From positions 1 through 44,006 of the forward strand of contig JAUWGW010000013.1 in the NCBI GenBank assembly GCA_030606215.1: a stretch of DNA of 44,006 nt, read 5' to 3'. Shown here one piece after another: positions 24,061-33,883 of the stretch (position 1 is its first letter; every line of letters begins with the position of its first letter). The notes beneath the pieces were generated by a model that was given only the letters and a program-made list of their open reading frames with translations, ran no database searches and was not told where the DNA came from. A program made the translations under genes and the position numbers. This DNA is from a bacterium (GTDB lineage Bacteria > NPL-UPA2 > JAUVJM01).

Positions 24061-24801
24061 ATGCTGGTTGAAGGTAAGATTGCTCTTGTTACGGGAGCTG
24101 CGCAGGGAATCGGAAGAGCTATTGCGCTGTGCCTTGCAGGTGAGGGAGCGGATGTTATTATTTCAGATGTAAATGAGGAGAAAGCGCGGGAGGTAGCTGC
24201 TGAAGTAGAATCTCTCGGGAGGAGGAGTCTTTCAGTAATAGTTGATGTTACGGATGATGAGGAAATTGGGAAGGCAGTAACTAAAAGTCTTGACAAATTT
24301 AATCGCATAGATATACTTGTTAACAATGCGGGGATAACAAAGGATGCCATCCTTGTGAGAATGAAGCGGTCACAGTGGGATGATGTGATTAGTACGAATC
24401 TGACAGGTGTATTTAATTGGATGAAAGCTTGCGCAAAACCAATGATGAAGGAGAAATCCGGAAGAATTGTGAACATATCTTCTATTATTGGCCTTGTGGG
24501 TAACACAGGTCAGGCAAACTATGCTGCATCTAAAGCCGGAATTCTTGGGTTGACAAAATCAGCCGCTAAGGAATTAGCTCCCTGGCACATCAATGTCAAT
24601 GCAGTTGCGCCTGGTTTCATTGCAACACAGATGACAGAAAAGTTGCCGGAAGAGATAAAAAAGAAGATGCTTTCCAATATCCCGCTTTGCAGATGGGGAG
24701 AACCTGAAGAAGTGGCGAGAGTTGTTCTGTTCCTTGTCTCCGAGATGTCTTCCTATATTACGGGACAGGTAATAAGTGTTGATGGTGGAATGGTCATGTA
24801 G
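24061..24801 (+). CDS. fabG: 3-oxoacyl-ACP reductase
   Basis: NADPH-dependent reductase of fatty-acid elongation. The 246-aa SDR protein has [10 protein letters not shown] (11-20), NNAG (88-91), NISS with catalytic Ser141 and YAASK (Tyr154, Lys158), ending [17 protein letters not shown] 24061 follows AGGAGGAG; a GTG at 24046 is within that ribosome site and rejected. Confidence 0.95.
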   Translation: MLVEGKIALVTGAAQGIGRAIALCLAGEGADVIISDVNEEKAREVAAEVESLGRRSLSVIVDVTDDEEIGKAVTKSLDKFNRIDILVNNAGITKDAILVRMKRSQWDDVISTNLTGVFNWMKACAKPMMKEKSGRIVNISSIIGLVGNTGQANYAASKAGILGLTKSAAKELAPWHINVNAVAPGFIATQMTEKLPEEIKKKMLSNIPLCRWGEPEEVARVVLFLVSEMSSYITGQVISVDGGMVM

Positions 24802-24815
24802 AGGAGGTGAAGAGC

Positions 24816-25055
24816 ATGGGAGTAGAAGAGAGGGTGAAGAAAATTATAATTGACCAGCTTGGTGTGAATCCGGAACAGGTAACACCGGAAGCTTCATTCA
24901 TTGACCATCTTGGTGCTGACTCGCTTGACACTGTAGAACTTGTCATGGCTCTGGAGGAGGAGTTTGATATTGAGATACCTGATGAAGATGCGGAGAAAAT
25001 CACCACGGTTGGTCAGGCAATTGAATACATTGAAGAACATGCCCAATCGGAATGA
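24816..25055 (+). CDS. acpP: Acyl carrier protein
   Basis: Carrier of growing acyl chains. The 79-aa acidic protein has the phosphopantetheine site [10 protein letters not shown] with Ser36. GAGGAGGTG lies 7 bases before ATG 24816. It sits between fabG and fabF as is usual. Confidence 0.97.
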   Translation: MGVEERVKKIIIDQLGVNPEQVTPEASFIDHLGADSLDTVELVMALEEEFDIEIPDEDAEKITTVGQAIEYIEEHAQSE

Positions 25056-25123
25056 GTGGTTGGTATGATTCATGATACAAAGTAGAGTTCGGGGTTTTTG
25101 CCGGTCGAAATGAGGCATGTCTT

Positions 25124-26368
25124 GTGGCTAAGAACAGAGTAGTTATTACGGGCATAGGGGTTGTTACACCCATAGGCAGTGGTAAAGAAACTTTTTGGAA
25201 ATCTCTCGCCGAGGGGAAATGTGGCGTTGGAAGAACAGAGAGTTTTGACCCATCTAAATTCAGTTCCCAGATTGCAGGTGAAGTCAGGGATTTTGACCCG
25301 TCCGGGTGGATTGATACCAAAGACCTGAAAAGGATGGATAGATTTGTCCAGTTTGCCGTTGTTTCTGCAACTGAGGCTCTCAATGATTCTAAGATAAAGG
25401 TTGAAAATGAGGACACTAACAAAATTGGGGTTCTCATTGGTTCCGGGATTGGAGGGTTATCCACCATTGAAAAACAGCATACTATCCTAGTTGAAAAAGG
25501 CCCTGGACGGATATCACCTTTCTTCATTCCAATGCTCATTGTTGATATGGCTTCAGGGCAGGTTTCCATACGTCTCGGGTTAAAGGGGCCTAATTCATGT
25601 GTTGCCACTGCATGCGCCAGCGGGACACACGCAATTGGCGATTCGTTCCGTATACTTCAGTATGGAGATGCAGATGTAATGCTTGCAGGTGGAACCGAGG
25701 CTGCAGTAACTCCTATGTCAGTGGGGGGGTTCTGCGCAATGAAGGCGTTGTCTACGAGAAACGATGAACCTGGGAAAGCGAGCAGACCTTTTGACAGGGA
25801 ACGTGATGGGTTTGTCATTGCAGAAGGGGCAGGAGTTGTTGTCCTTGAAGTATTAGAGCATGCACTCCACAGGAATTCGCACATATATGCTGAAATTGTT
25901 GGTTATGGGAGGACAGGAGATGCTCATCATATAACTGCTCCTGCTCCTGGTGGTGAGGGTGCTGTAAGAGCGATGAAAGCCTCTCTCTCAGATGCCGGGC
26001 TCAACCCTGAAGATGTGGATTACATCAATGCGCATGGCACCTCAACTCCTCTCAATGACAAATTTGAAACGATTGGGATAAAAAAGGTTTTTGGCGGACA
26101 GGCTTACAAACTTTTCATCAGTTCAACTAAATCAATGACAGGGCATCTGCTTGGAGCTTCTGGTGGTGCGGAAGTTGCTGCCTGTATCCTCGCTCTTGAA
26201 AAAGGTATCATTCACCCGACGATAAATTATGAGTACCCTGACCCGGATTGTGACCTGAACTATGTTCCAAACACTGCCATAAAGAAAGATGTCAAGGTTG
26301 TTATGTCCAACTCCCTCGGTTTCGGCGGACATAATGCCGTACTTATCATGAAGAAGTATGAAGGATAG
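25124..26368 (+). CDS. fabF: 3-oxoacyl-ACP synthase II
   Basis: Elongating condensing enzyme. The 414-aa product starts [14 protein letters not shown] and has the Cys164 nucleophile ([10 protein letters not shown]), His in [11 protein letters not shown] (about 304), His in [10 protein letters not shown] (about 341) and the C-terminal [15 protein letters not shown] start at 25124 with a moderate GAGG site. Its last 11 bases overlap rnc. Confidence 0.95.
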   Translation: MAKNRVVITGIGVVTPIGSGKETFWKSLAEGKCGVGRTESFDPSKFSSQIAGEVRDFDPSGWIDTKDLKRMDRFVQFAVVSATEALNDSKIKVENEDTNKIGVLIGSGIGGLSTIEKQHTILVEKGPGRISPFFIPMLIVDMASGQVSIRLGLKGPNSCVATACASGTHAIGDSFRILQYGDADVMLAGGTEAAVTPMSVGGFCAMKALSTRNDEPGKASRPFDRERDGFVIAEGAGVVVLEVLEHALHRNSHIYAEIVGYGRTGDAHHITAPAPGGEGAVRAMKASLSDAGLNPEDVDYINAHGTSTPLNDKFETIGIKKVFGGQAYKLFISSTKSMTGHLLGASGGAEVAACILALEKGIIHPTINYEYPDPDCDLNYVPNTAIKKDVKVVMSNSLGFGGHNAVLIMKKYEG

Positions 26369-27065
26369 CAGCAGGGAAAAGAAACTAATCCAGTTTCAGA
26401 AAAAAATCAATTATTTCTTTAAAACCCCAAACCTTCTTGACTGTGCTCTTACCCATAAATCGTTTGTTAATGAGGTAGGCGGAACTGAAAATGAAAAATT
26501 AGAGTTTCTCGGCGATGCAATTATTGGAATGTTAATCAGCGAATACCTTTATACTCGCTTCCCGGACTATCCTGAGGGGAAACTGTCAACCATCAAGGCG
26601 GTTGTTGTTTCAAGACCAACCCTTGCAGGAAGAGCAATTAAAATAGAACTTGGGAAGTATCTTCTGCTTGGCAGGGGGGAGGAGACAAGCGGCGGGAGAA
26701 AAAGACCATCCATTCTTGCAGATGCTTTTGAGGCGGTTGTTGCGGCTATTTATCTTGACGGTAACCTTGAGCAATGCCGTTCATTTGTGGTGAAGCAGCT
26801 GGAAGATGAAATTGGGAAAGTTTCCCACAATGGTTTTGGGAGGGATTATAAAGGTATGTTACAGGAGTATGCGCAGTCCGAATACGGGTTTATTCCTGAC
26901 TATCATGTTATCTCTACCGAGGGACCAGAACATGAGAAATCCTTTGAAGTTACTGTAAGTTTGAAAGGTATTGTCTGGGGCAGGGGAAGAGGAACAAGTA
27001 AGAAAGAAGCAGAGAAAGCTGCAGCGCAGAATGCATGGGAATATATATTGGGTGAGGGAGGATAA
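26358..27065 (+). CDS. rnc: Ribonuclease III
   Basis: Double-strand-specific RNase for rRNA and mRNA processing. The 235-aa product has the RNase III signature [11 protein letters not shown] (45-55), the second acidic site [16 protein letters not shown] (about 121-136) and a C-terminal dsRNA-binding domain (about 162-232, ending [15 protein letters not shown]). ATG 26358 overlaps fabF. The acpP-fabF-rnc order is a conserved bacterial arrangement. Confidence 0.95.
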   Translation: MKDSSREKKLIQFQKKINYFFKTPNLLDCALTHKSFVNEVGGTENEKLEFLGDAIIGMLISEYLYTRFPDYPEGKLSTIKAVVVSRPTLAGRAIKIELGKYLLLGRGEETSGGRKRPSILADAFEAVVAAIYLDGNLEQCRSFVVKQLEDEIGKVSHNGFGRDYKGMLQEYAQSEYGFIPDYHVISTEGPEHEKSFEVTVSLKGIVWGRGRGTSKKEAEKAAAQNAWEYILGEGG

Positions 27066-27067
27066 TC

Positions 27068-28225
27068 ATGGACTATTTCCTTACAGAAGAACAGAAGATG
27101 GTTAGAGAGCTTGCCAGGCGAATTGCAGAGGAGAAAGTAGCTCCAGTTGCGGCAGAACTTGATGAAAAAGAAGAGTTTCCCTGGGAAATAATGAAGGAAC
27201 TTGCGCAGGCTGATTTATTTGCGGTTTTCCTTCCAGAAGAATATGGGGGGCTTGGCGGGAAGACATTTGAACTGTGTCTTGTAACTGAGGAACTCAGCAG
27301 GATATGCAGTGGAGTTGCTGTCAGTTACGCAGCATCTGCTCTGGGAAGTTTCCCGATTCTTCTTTTCGGAAATGAAACCCAGAGGAAAGAGTTCTTGCCC
27401 AAGATAGCCAGTGGTGAGAAATTAGCTGCATTCGGACTTACAGAAGCTAATGCGGGTTCTGATGCGGCAGGTATTGAAACTACTGCGGTGAGAAAGGGAG
27501 ATAAATACGTAATTAATGGGACAAAACAGTGGATAACAAATGGAGGGGAAGCTGAAATTTACACAGTAATTGCAATGACTGATAAAAAGAGAGGAAACAG
27601 GGGAGCAAGCGCTATTATCGTTGAAAAAGGTACACCGGGGTTTGACTTTGGGAAGAAAGAAAAGAAAATGGGTATCCGCGCCTCGGCTACGAGGGAACTT
27701 GTTTTCCAGGATTGCGAGGTCCCTGCTGAAAATCTCTTAGGGAAAGAAGGGATGGGATTCATCATAGCAATGAGGACATTTGATGCTTCAAGACCTGGTA
27801 TCGGGGCTCAGGCTGTCGGGATAGCGCAGGGGGCACTTGATGCTGCAGTTGATTATGCAAGGGAGCGTGTTCAGTTCGGGCAGAAAATTTCTTCATTCCA
27901 GGCTATACAGCATATGCTTGCGGATATGGCTACTCATGTTGAAGCCGCAAGGGCTTTAGTCTATGCGACAGCAAGGATGATAGATAGCGGCGCAAAAGAT
28001 GCTGCAAAAGAATCTGCCATGAGTAAACTTTTTGCATCTGATATGTGTATGCGGGTTACAGTTGATGCAGTCCAGATCTTTGGCGGATATGGGTATATGA
28101 AAGATTACCCTGTTGAGAAAATGATGCGGGATGCCAAGATTACCCAGATTTATGAAGGGACAAACCAGATTCAGCGCAATATCATTGCACTTCACTTAAT
28201 CAAAGAAGCGGCATCGAAGAAATGA
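27068..28225 (+). CDS. Acyl-CoA dehydrogenase
   Basis: FAD enzyme that oxidises acyl-CoA or, with a bifurcating Etf, reduces enoyl-CoA. The 385-aa product has the N-terminal helical domain, FGLTEANAGSDAAG (FAD/substrate loop), KQWITNGGEAE, and the catalytic Glu363 in YEGTNQIQRNI. This is the short-chain (butyryl-CoA-dehydrogenase-like) group by motif, though chain length cannot be fixed from sequence. It starts two bases after rnc and overlaps etfB as ATGA. Confidence 0.92.
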   Translation: MDYFLTEEQKMVRELARRIAEEKVAPVAAELDEKEEFPWEIMKELAQADLFAVFLPEEYGGLGGKTFELCLVTEELSRICSGVAVSYAASALGSFPILLFGNETQRKEFLPKIASGEKLAAFGLTEANAGSDAAGIETTAVRKGDKYVINGTKQWITNGGEAEIYTVIAMTDKKRGNRGASAIIVEKGTPGFDFGKKEKKMGIRASATRELVFQDCEVPAENLLGKEGMGFIIAMRTFDASRPGIGAQAVGIAQGALDAAVDYARERVQFGQKISSFQAIQHMLADMATHVEAARALVYATARMIDSGAKDAAKESAMSKLFASDMCMRVTVDAVQIFGGYGYMKDYPVEKMMRDAKITQIYEGTNQIQRNIIALHLIKEAASKK

Positions 28226-29007
28226 ATATCATAGTGTGTATAAAGCAGGTTCCTGAAACAGCGGAAATAAGAATAGATGAAAAGACGAACACGCTTGTGC
28301 GCGAGGGTGTTCCGGCTATAATTAATCCTTTTGATACATACGCTCTTGAAGAAGGTATAAGGATAAGAGAAAAATGTGGAGGTGGGGTGACAGTTCTTAC
28401 AATGGGTCCTCCTCAGGCAGAGCAGGCTCTGAGAGAAGCAATAGCGATGGGAGTGGATTCCGGGGTGCTTCTCAGCGATAAAGCTTTTGCAGGTTCAGAT
28501 ACGCTTGCAACCTCCTATGCCCTTTCAAGAGCAATCAGGCAGATGGGCAGGTTTGATCTTGTTATTTGCGGAAAGCAGGCTATAGACGGGGATACTGCGC
28601 AGGTGGGACCTGGTATAGCAGAGATGCTGGGTATTCCATTCATCGCTTACGTGCGTAAGATTGAAGAGATTAGAGAAGGTTACATCAGAGCTGAAAGATT
28701 GATGGAGACCGGTTACCAGATTATTGAGATGAGTCTGCCTTCTCTTATCACGGTTGTGAAGGAGATAAATGAACCGAGGCTTCCGTCTCTCAGGGGGATG
28801 TTAAAAGCGAAGAAGACAAATATTTCTGTGTGGGATGTTGAGAAACTCGGCGGAGATACTGGAAGGTTTGGTTTAGATGGTTCACCAACTCAGGTTATCC
28901 GTATATTTACGCCGGAACCGCGCAAGGGTGGGGAAATCCTTCAAGGTGCGGTAGAAGAGCAGGTAGCTGCACTTATTGAGAGGCTAAAAGAAACAAAGCT
29001 CGTTTAA
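28222..29007 (+). CDS. etfB: Electron transfer flavoprotein beta subunit
   Basis: Partner of EtfA in moving electrons to or from the acyl-CoA dehydrogenase. The 261-aa product begins MNIIVCIKQVPETAEIRID and has NPFDTYALEEG (about 34-44), the nucleotide-binding CGKQAIDGDTAQVGP (about 117-131) and the EINEPRLPSLRGMLKAKK recognition-loop region. Coupled to the dehydrogenase gene. Confidence 0.94.
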   Translation: MNIIVCIKQVPETAEIRIDEKTNTLVREGVPAIINPFDTYALEEGIRIREKCGGGVTVLTMGPPQAEQALREAIAMGVDSGVLLSDKAFAGSDTLATSYALSRAIRQMGRFDLVICGKQAIDGDTAQVGPGIAEMLGIPFIAYVRKIEEIREGYIRAERLMETGYQIIEMSLPSLITVVKEINEPRLPSLRGMLKAKKTNISVWDVEKLGGDTGRFGLDGSPTQVIRIFTPEPRKGGEILQGAVEEQVAALIERLKETKLV

Positions 29008-29008
29008 T

Positions 29009-30196
29009 ATGGGTATAAAAGTTATTACTGAGAAATGTACGGGATGTGAACTCTGCATAAAGAGTTGTCCGTACGGCGCAATTGAAGTAGTTGAAAAGAT
29101 TGCAGTTATAGGAGATAACTGCAACCTTTGCGGGGCCTGTGTTGAGGCTTGTCCAAAAGGTGCAATTCTTATCACCAGAGAAAAAAGTCAAAGGAAAATT
29201 CCTGAAGGGTATAGTGGGGTATGGGTGTTTGCTGAACAGTGGGACGGAGAAGTTGCACCTGTTGTATATGAACTTCTTGGAGAAGGGAAGAAACTTGCCG
29301 ATAAACTTGGCGCAGAACTTTCTGCTGTCCTTCTGGGTGAGACAATTGAGCAATCTGCACATGAACTAATATCCCATGGAGCTGATACAGTATATCTTGT
29401 GGAGGGCCCTGCCCTTAAAGACTTCAACGATGACCCATATACGCAGGTGTTGGCTGAACTTATCCTGGAATACAAACCTGAGATTGTTCTGTGTGGGGCT
29501 ACCTCCGTCGGACGTTCCTTTATGCCAAAGGTGGCTACAAGGTTGAAAACAGGCTTAACAGCTGACTGCACAGGTCTTGAGATTGAGGAGAAGAGAAAAC
29601 TTCTTCTTCAGACGCGCCCTGCATTTGGCGGTAACATTATGGCTACAATCATCTGTCCGGAAAACCGGCCTCAGATGGCAACAGTCCGGCATAAGGTGAT
29701 GGCTCAAGCAAAACGGGATGAGACTCATCGGGGGAAAATAATCAGGAAAAATTTTGACGGCAAACTTACGAGCAGAACGAAAATTTTGAAAGAGGTCCAG
29801 GAAAGAGAAGAGACTGCGAATCTGGCAGAAGCAGATATAATTGTTTCAGGTGGGAGGGGGTTGGGCGAGGCAAAAAAATTCGGCCTCATAAGGGAATTTG
29901 CAAGGGAACTCGGTGCGGCTGTTGGAGCTTCACGTGCAACTGTTGATGCCGGTTGGATTCCATATTCACATCAGGTTGGGCAGACAGGTAAGACAGTAAA
30001 ACCAAAAATATATATTGCCTGTGGTATATCAGGTGCAATTCAGCATCTCATAGGCATGCAGAGTTCTGATATCATTGTTGCAATTAATAAGGACCCTGAT
30101 GCGCCAATTTTTAAGGTTGCAACTTATGGAATTGTTGGCGACCTTTTTGAAGTCATACCTGAATTTATCTCACGGATACAAAAGGGACATCTTTAA
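29009..30196 (+). CDS. etfA: Electron transfer flavoprotein alpha subunit with N-terminal 2[4Fe-4S] domain
   Basis: A 395-aa EtfA. Residues 1-60 form a ferredoxin domain with two clusters (Cys 10/13/16/20 in CTGCELCIKSCP and 38/41/44/48 in CNLCGACVEACP). EtfA proper follows, with the FAD domain GGRGLGEAKKFGLIREFA, SRATVDAGWIPYSHQVGQTG and NKDPDAPIFKVATYGIVGD. Such ferredoxin-extended EtfA proteins are known in bifurcating acyl-CoA dehydrogenase complexes (for example caffeyl-CoA reductase CarE of Acetobacterium). No terminator follows directly. Confidence 0.93.
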   Translation: MGIKVITEKCTGCELCIKSCPYGAIEVVEKIAVIGDNCNLCGACVEACPKGAILITREKSQRKIPEGYSGVWVFAEQWDGEVAPVVYELLGEGKKLADKLGAELSAVLLGETIEQSAHELISHGADTVYLVEGPALKDFNDDPYTQVLAELILEYKPEIVLCGATSVGRSFMPKVATRLKTGLTADCTGLEIEEKRKLLLQTRPAFGGNIMATIICPENRPQMATVRHKVMAQAKRDETHRGKIIRKNFDGKLTSRTKILKEVQEREETANLAEADIIVSGGRGLGEAKKFGLIREFARELGAAVGASRATVDAGWIPYSHQVGQTGKTVKPKIYIACGISGAIQHLIGMQSSDIIVAINKDPDAPIFKVATYGIVGDLFEVIPEFISRIQKGHL

Positions 30197-30203
30197 AAAA
30201 GTA

Positions 30204-30231
30204 TTGACAGGAAAGTTTTTTAGGGTAAAAT
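30204..30231 (+). promoter_or_regulatory. Promoter upstream of the barrel protein
   Basis: TTGACA (30204-30209) and TAAAAT (30226-30231) with a 16-base spacer, 45 bases before the start codon of the next gene. Confidence 0.7.
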
Positions 30232-30275
30232 TAAATAGTGAACGTTGGTCGCTGTATTTTTTTGGGGGATAATTT

Positions 30276-31511
30276 ATGAAAAAGCTTATATCTGTGGTTT
30301 TAATCTTTGGCATTTGTACCTATAGTTCAGCTCAGTTTGATATTGAAGTTGGCGGCGATATTCAAGTGAGAGGTATTTACCGCAAAGATTTTGGGTTGAC
30401 ACAGGCTGCATCTAAAAGTGAAGACTGGTTTGATTCATATGTCAGGGCATATGTTGAAGGAAAACCATCCCCGTATGTGAGTGCTTATGTAAGAATTATC
30501 GGAGAAAGGGATTTGGGAGCGGAAGGTGTTACAACCATTGACCCGCTTACCGGTAAGGCGAGAGAAGAGAATACGACGCAGATAGACCTCGATTTAGCCT
30601 ACCTTGTCTTGAGCGAGGCATGGGGAAGTCCGGCTACAATTATTATCGGACGCCAGGAGCTGTTGTATGGAGAAGGTTTCCTGATAGGACGGAATAACAC
30701 ATACAGAGACGTAACATATGAGAGAAGTCCAAGAAAAGCTTTTGATGCAGTGAGGGCATCTTTTTTACTTGACCCGTTTACTCTGGATATGTTCACTGCA
30801 TTGATTGATGGAGGTTATGATAAAAGCGATGTCAATCTGCACGGAATTAATCTAATATATGAGTATCTTAACACAGCGACTCTTGCCTTCGGTATATTTT
30901 ATAAGACGGATAGTGATAATGATTCTAAAACCATTGCATTCAGCGTGAGAGGAGAATCGGAGATTATTGCCATCCCGGGGCTTAGTTTGAAAGCTGAAAT
31001 TGTTCCTGAGATGGGAGATTACAGCAGTACGCGGGACCTAAACGCCCTTGGTGGTTATCTTGGCGCTCTTTACACTTCTGAAGGGAGAGTATGTTTCATT
31101 GAGGAGCCATACATTGGCGCAAACTACATAGTTATGACGGGAGAGGCAAATCCTGCTGCAACTACGGGCGATTATGAGCAGTTTGACCCTCTGTATGAAG
31201 ATGAAATCTACGGCGAGATTAATGAAGTGAATAGTAATCTTGGCGTCAATACAAATGCTAAGATTCTAAATGTTAAACTTGGTGGTAAGTTGACGGATGC
31301 AACATCTCTCGCCCTGGATTACTATATATTAAACAGAGATGAGAAAGTCTCCGGAAGTGATGATTTTGGTACGGAGATTGATTTGAAGTTAAGTTATGAA
31401 TATACAGAAGATGTTGAATTCACGCTATTGGCTTCTTATTTTGAGCCGGAACCGGCAATCGGGACAGAGGAAGCAATTCAGGTTACAGGTGCAGTGAAAA
31501 TAGTTTTTTAA
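30276..31511 (+). CDS. Outer-membrane beta-barrel, alginate-export/porin-like
   Basis: A 411-aa exported protein with signal peptide (about 1-19, ending SSAQ) and an all-beta body of alternating residues. The segment IIIGRQELLYGEGFLIGRN followed by SPRKAFDAVRASF resembles the alginate-export (AlgE-like) family. The chain ends in Phe, as barrel proteins do. GGGGGAT precedes the ATG. Substrate unknown; an outer-membrane channel for sugars or polysaccharide is plausible given the nearby glycan cluster. Confidence 0.75.
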   Translation: MKKLISVVLIFGICTYSSAQFDIEVGGDIQVRGIYRKDFGLTQAASKSEDWFDSYVRAYVEGKPSPYVSAYVRIIGERDLGAEGVTTIDPLTGKAREENTTQIDLDLAYLVLSEAWGSPATIIIGRQELLYGEGFLIGRNNTYRDVTYERSPRKAFDAVRASFLLDPFTLDMFTALIDGGYDKSDVNLHGINLIYEYLNTATLAFGIFYKTDSDNDSKTIAFSVRGESEIIAIPGLSLKAEIVPEMGDYSSTRDLNALGGYLGALYTSEGRVCFIEEPYIGANYIVMTGEANPAATTGDYEQFDPLYEDEIYGEINEVNSNLGVNTNAKILNVKLGGKLTDATSLALDYYILNRDEKVSGSDDFGTEIDLKLSYEYTEDVEFTLLASYFEPEPAIGTEEAIQVTGAVKIVF

Positions 31512-31528
31512 AAGGGGAGGATTGAAAA

Positions 31529-32179
31529 ATGGTTAAAATTGGTGAGTTGTTAAAAGCGCCGCTTCAGGATAAACAGTGGATGGCGAAGATAGCTATAGGC
31601 GGTGTTGTAAGTGCTGTGCCAGTTCTTTCTTTTTGCGGGATGGGGTATATCGTGAATCTGCTCAAAAACGTAATAAAGAAAAAGGAGGGGATTTTGCCCG
31701 AATGGTCTGACTGGGGAAAACTCTTCAGCGATGGGATAATATATTTTGTAATCAGTCTTGCCTATATGCTTATCCCGGCTCTGATTTTTATGGTCGGGAT
31801 GACGGTTGGTGGCAGATGTGCGCTTGGCTGGGCGTGTGGAGCGTTCATAATATTTATTGCCGCTATTACCTGGCTCGGAGCTTGTTTCATCCTGCCAATG
31901 GCAATCTGCCATTATGTTGCGACAGATGACATAAAATCTGCTTTTGCATGGAAAGTTATCCAGGAGAAGATCAAGGGCACCATCAAAGATTATGGTTCTG
32001 CCTATCTTATAGCCATTGGACTTTTCGTCGCGGGATATATTGTATGTTTCCTTCTTGGATTGATAATCATCGGCTGGATACTTTTTCCATTTCTCTTCTT
32101 CTATCTTCATCTTATTTGTGCACGCATATTTGGCGAGGTATATCCTGTAGAATCTGTAGAAGAAGAAAAAACCACCTGA
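31529..32179 (+). CDS. DUF4013 membrane protein
   Basis: A 216-aa protein with about five membrane segments. The GILPEWSDWGKLFSDGIIYFVIS region (about 54-76) and the paired glycine-rich helices match the DUF4013 family of unknown function found in bacteria and archaea. GGGGAGG lies upstream of the ATG. It is followed by a strong terminator, so it closes the transcript that begins with the barrel gene. Confidence 0.75.
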   Translation: MVKIGELLKAPLQDKQWMAKIAIGGVVSAVPVLSFCGMGYIVNLLKNVIKKKEGILPEWSDWGKLFSDGIIYFVISLAYMLIPALIFMVGMTVGGRCALGWACGAFIIFIAAITWLGACFILPMAICHYVATDDIKSAFAWKVIQEKIKGTIKDYGSAYLIAIGLFVAGYIVCFLLGLIIIGWILFPFLFFYLHLICARIFGEVYPVESVEEEKTT

Positions 32180-32211
32180 TCTTTTGTCTCGTCAGTAATC
32201 GCCAGCCAGAG

Positions 32212-32246
32212 CCTTGCTGTGACAGCCAGGGACAGCAAGGATTTTT
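32212..32246 (+). terminator. Rho-independent terminator after the DUF4013 gene
   Basis: CCTTGCTGT (32212-32220) and ACAGCAAGG (32232-32240) form a perfect 9-bp stem, followed by A and five T. Confidence 0.88.
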
Positions 32247-32311
32247 GTCTTTTCAAACACAACCTTTCTGAGTTATAATTATTCTCGCTGAGAAGATAAA
32301 GAAAGCATACA

Positions 32312-33502
32312 TTGAAATTGAGAGAAAAGATTAAGGTTCTTCATGTGATAACAAGGTTGATAGTTGGCGGTGCACAGGAGAATACAATTGCAACTGTTAG
32401 GGGGCTTTCTGAAAAGGGTGAAGATGTATGTCTTGCAACCGGACCTCCAATTGGACCTGAAGGAAGTCTGATGGATGAAGCAAGGAGACTCAAAGCAGAA
32501 CTTATCCTGATACCGGAGATGCGAAGGGAAATAAACCCAATCCTTGATTTCGTAAGCTTCTTGAAGTTGTATTTCCTTATGTTGAGAGAGAGATTTGACA
32601 TCGTCCACACGCATAGTTCAAAAGCGGGGATTTTAGGACGTCTTGCAGGCAAATTAGCGGGAGCAAAAGTTATTGTCCACACCATACACGGATTGCCTTT
32701 CCACCCATATCAGAATAAGTTTTTAAACTTCTTCTATATAATATTAGAGAGGTTTGCCGGCTTATTTACTGATAAGATAATTACAGTGTGTGAAGCTATG
32801 AAGAGGAAAGCAATATCAGCGGGTATTGCAGGCGATGGGAAATTTATCACGATATATAGCGGGATGGATTTAACCCCTTTCCTCCGAGTGAAGGGTGATA
32901 TTCTAAGAAAGAAAAGAGAGCTTGGTATAAAGGAAGGAGAGAAAGTCATCGGGAAAATAGGGCGTTTCTTCCCGCTTAAGGGGCATAAGTATCTTATACG
33001 AGCCGCACCTGAAGTTGTAAAGGTTTCTCCGAATGTCAAATTTCTATTGGTCGGAGATGGAATTTTGAAGGAGAAATTGGAGTTAGAGATAGAACAGCTC
33101 GGATTAAGAGACAAGTTTATTTTCACAGGGTTGGTCAAAAGGGAAGATATTCCGCTTTTAATTTCTGTTATGGACATTCTGGTTCATACATCACTTCGTG
33201 AGGGGCTTGCAAGGGTATTACCCCAGGCAATAGCCTGCGGGAAACCTGTCGTCAGTTTTGATGTAGATGGAGCAGGTGAGGTGGTTATACCGGGGAAAAC
33301 GGGATTCATCGTTCCGCCCGAAAATGTCAGTGCACTCTCTCAAGCTATACTTAATGCGTTGTCTGATGTTGGAAAGTTGGAGCAGTCGGGCCGCAAATTC
33401 ATTGACCCTGCTTTCAGGACGGAAACAATGGTGGATAAGATAGATGCTCTGTATCAGAAGCTGTTGAAAAATGAAACCGCAGATGAACACGGATACAATT
33501 AA
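32312..33502 (+). CDS. GT4-family glycosyltransferase
   Basis: A 396-aa GT-B fold glycosyltransferase. The N-terminal acceptor domain starts VLHVITRLIVGGAQENT and includes VHTHSSKAGILGRLAG; the C-terminal nucleotide-sugar domain has IGRFFPLKGHKYLI and the EX7E-type REGLARVLPQAIACGKPVV. Start is TTG 32312 or TTG 32318; neither has a strong ribosome site. First gene of the polysaccharide cluster. Donor and acceptor cannot be told. Confidence 0.87.
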   Translation: MKLREKIKVLHVITRLIVGGAQENTIATVRGLSEKGEDVCLATGPPIGPEGSLMDEARRLKAELILIPEMRREINPILDFVSFLKLYFLMLRERFDIVHTHSSKAGILGRLAGKLAGAKVIVHTIHGLPFHPYQNKFLNFFYIILERFAGLFTDKIITVCEAMKRKAISAGIAGDGKFITIYSGMDLTPFLRVKGDILRKKRELGIKEGEKVIGKIGRFFPLKGHKYLIRAAPEVVKVSPNVKFLLVGDGILKEKLELEIEQLGLRDKFIFTGLVKREDIPLLISVMDILVHTSLREGLARVLPQAIACGKPVVSFDVDGAGEVVIPGKTGFIVPPENVSALSQAILNALSDVGKLEQSGRKFIDPAFRTETMVDKIDALYQKLLKNETADEHGYN

Positions 33503-33532
33503 AAGTTAAGGATTACGAATTAAGAATTGTAG

Positions 33533-33610
33533 TGGCAGAGCTTGCTCTGCTGGATTAGCATAGAAATGTCATTCCCCTGTTTTCACAGGGACAAGCTTCA
33601 CGGGAATGAC
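33533..33610. repeat. Intergenic palindromic repeats incl. GTCATTCC family copy 2
   Basis: GCAGAGC-TT-GCTCTGC (33535-33550) is a perfect short palindrome. At 33568-33610 an outer GTCATTCCC...GGGAATGAC encloses CCTG-TTTTCA-CAGG, the same design as 23923-23987. The element fills the gap before hicB. Confidence 0.8.
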
Positions 33611-33673
33611 AGGCGTATGAAGAAATAGACAAGAGGTTTTTTACAGTACCGTTATAAATGGGAGGGTAAGAAG

Positions 33674-33883
33674 ATGGTTTATAGAGTGACTATTGAGAAA
33701 GGTGAAGATTCTGGTTTTGTGGTTCATTGTCCGGCGATTCCCGGCTGCCATTCGCAGGGCAGTACTATTGAGGAGGCAATTGAGAATATTAAGGATGCCA
33801 TAAGAGGTTGTTTATCAGTATTAGATGAAGAATCTCTATCCAGAAAAGAAAAAGAAGTCGGAGTTATGGAGGTAGTAATATAA
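33674..33883 (+). CDS. hicB: HicB-family antitoxin
   Basis: A 69-aa HicB-type protein: YRVTIEKGEDSGFVVHCPAIPGC followed by SQGSTIEEAIENIKDAI is the degenerate RNase-H-like fold of the family. GGGAGGG lies upstream. No separate DNA-binding tail is present. It overlaps hicA by one base (TAATG), so this is an antitoxin-first HicBA pair. It lies between two genes of the polysaccharide cluster. Confidence 0.88.
   Translation: MVYRVTIEKGEDSGFVVHCPAIPGCHSQGSTIEEAIENIKDAIRGCLSVLDEESLSRKEKEVGVMEVVI

Noticed and set aside
32251-32279. TATAAT at 32274-32279 as promoter for the glycosyltransferase
   Set aside because: The -10 is perfect but the hexamer at the right distance (TTTCAA) is poor and the TTGTCT is 23 bases away; left uncalled, although a promoter after the terminator is expected.
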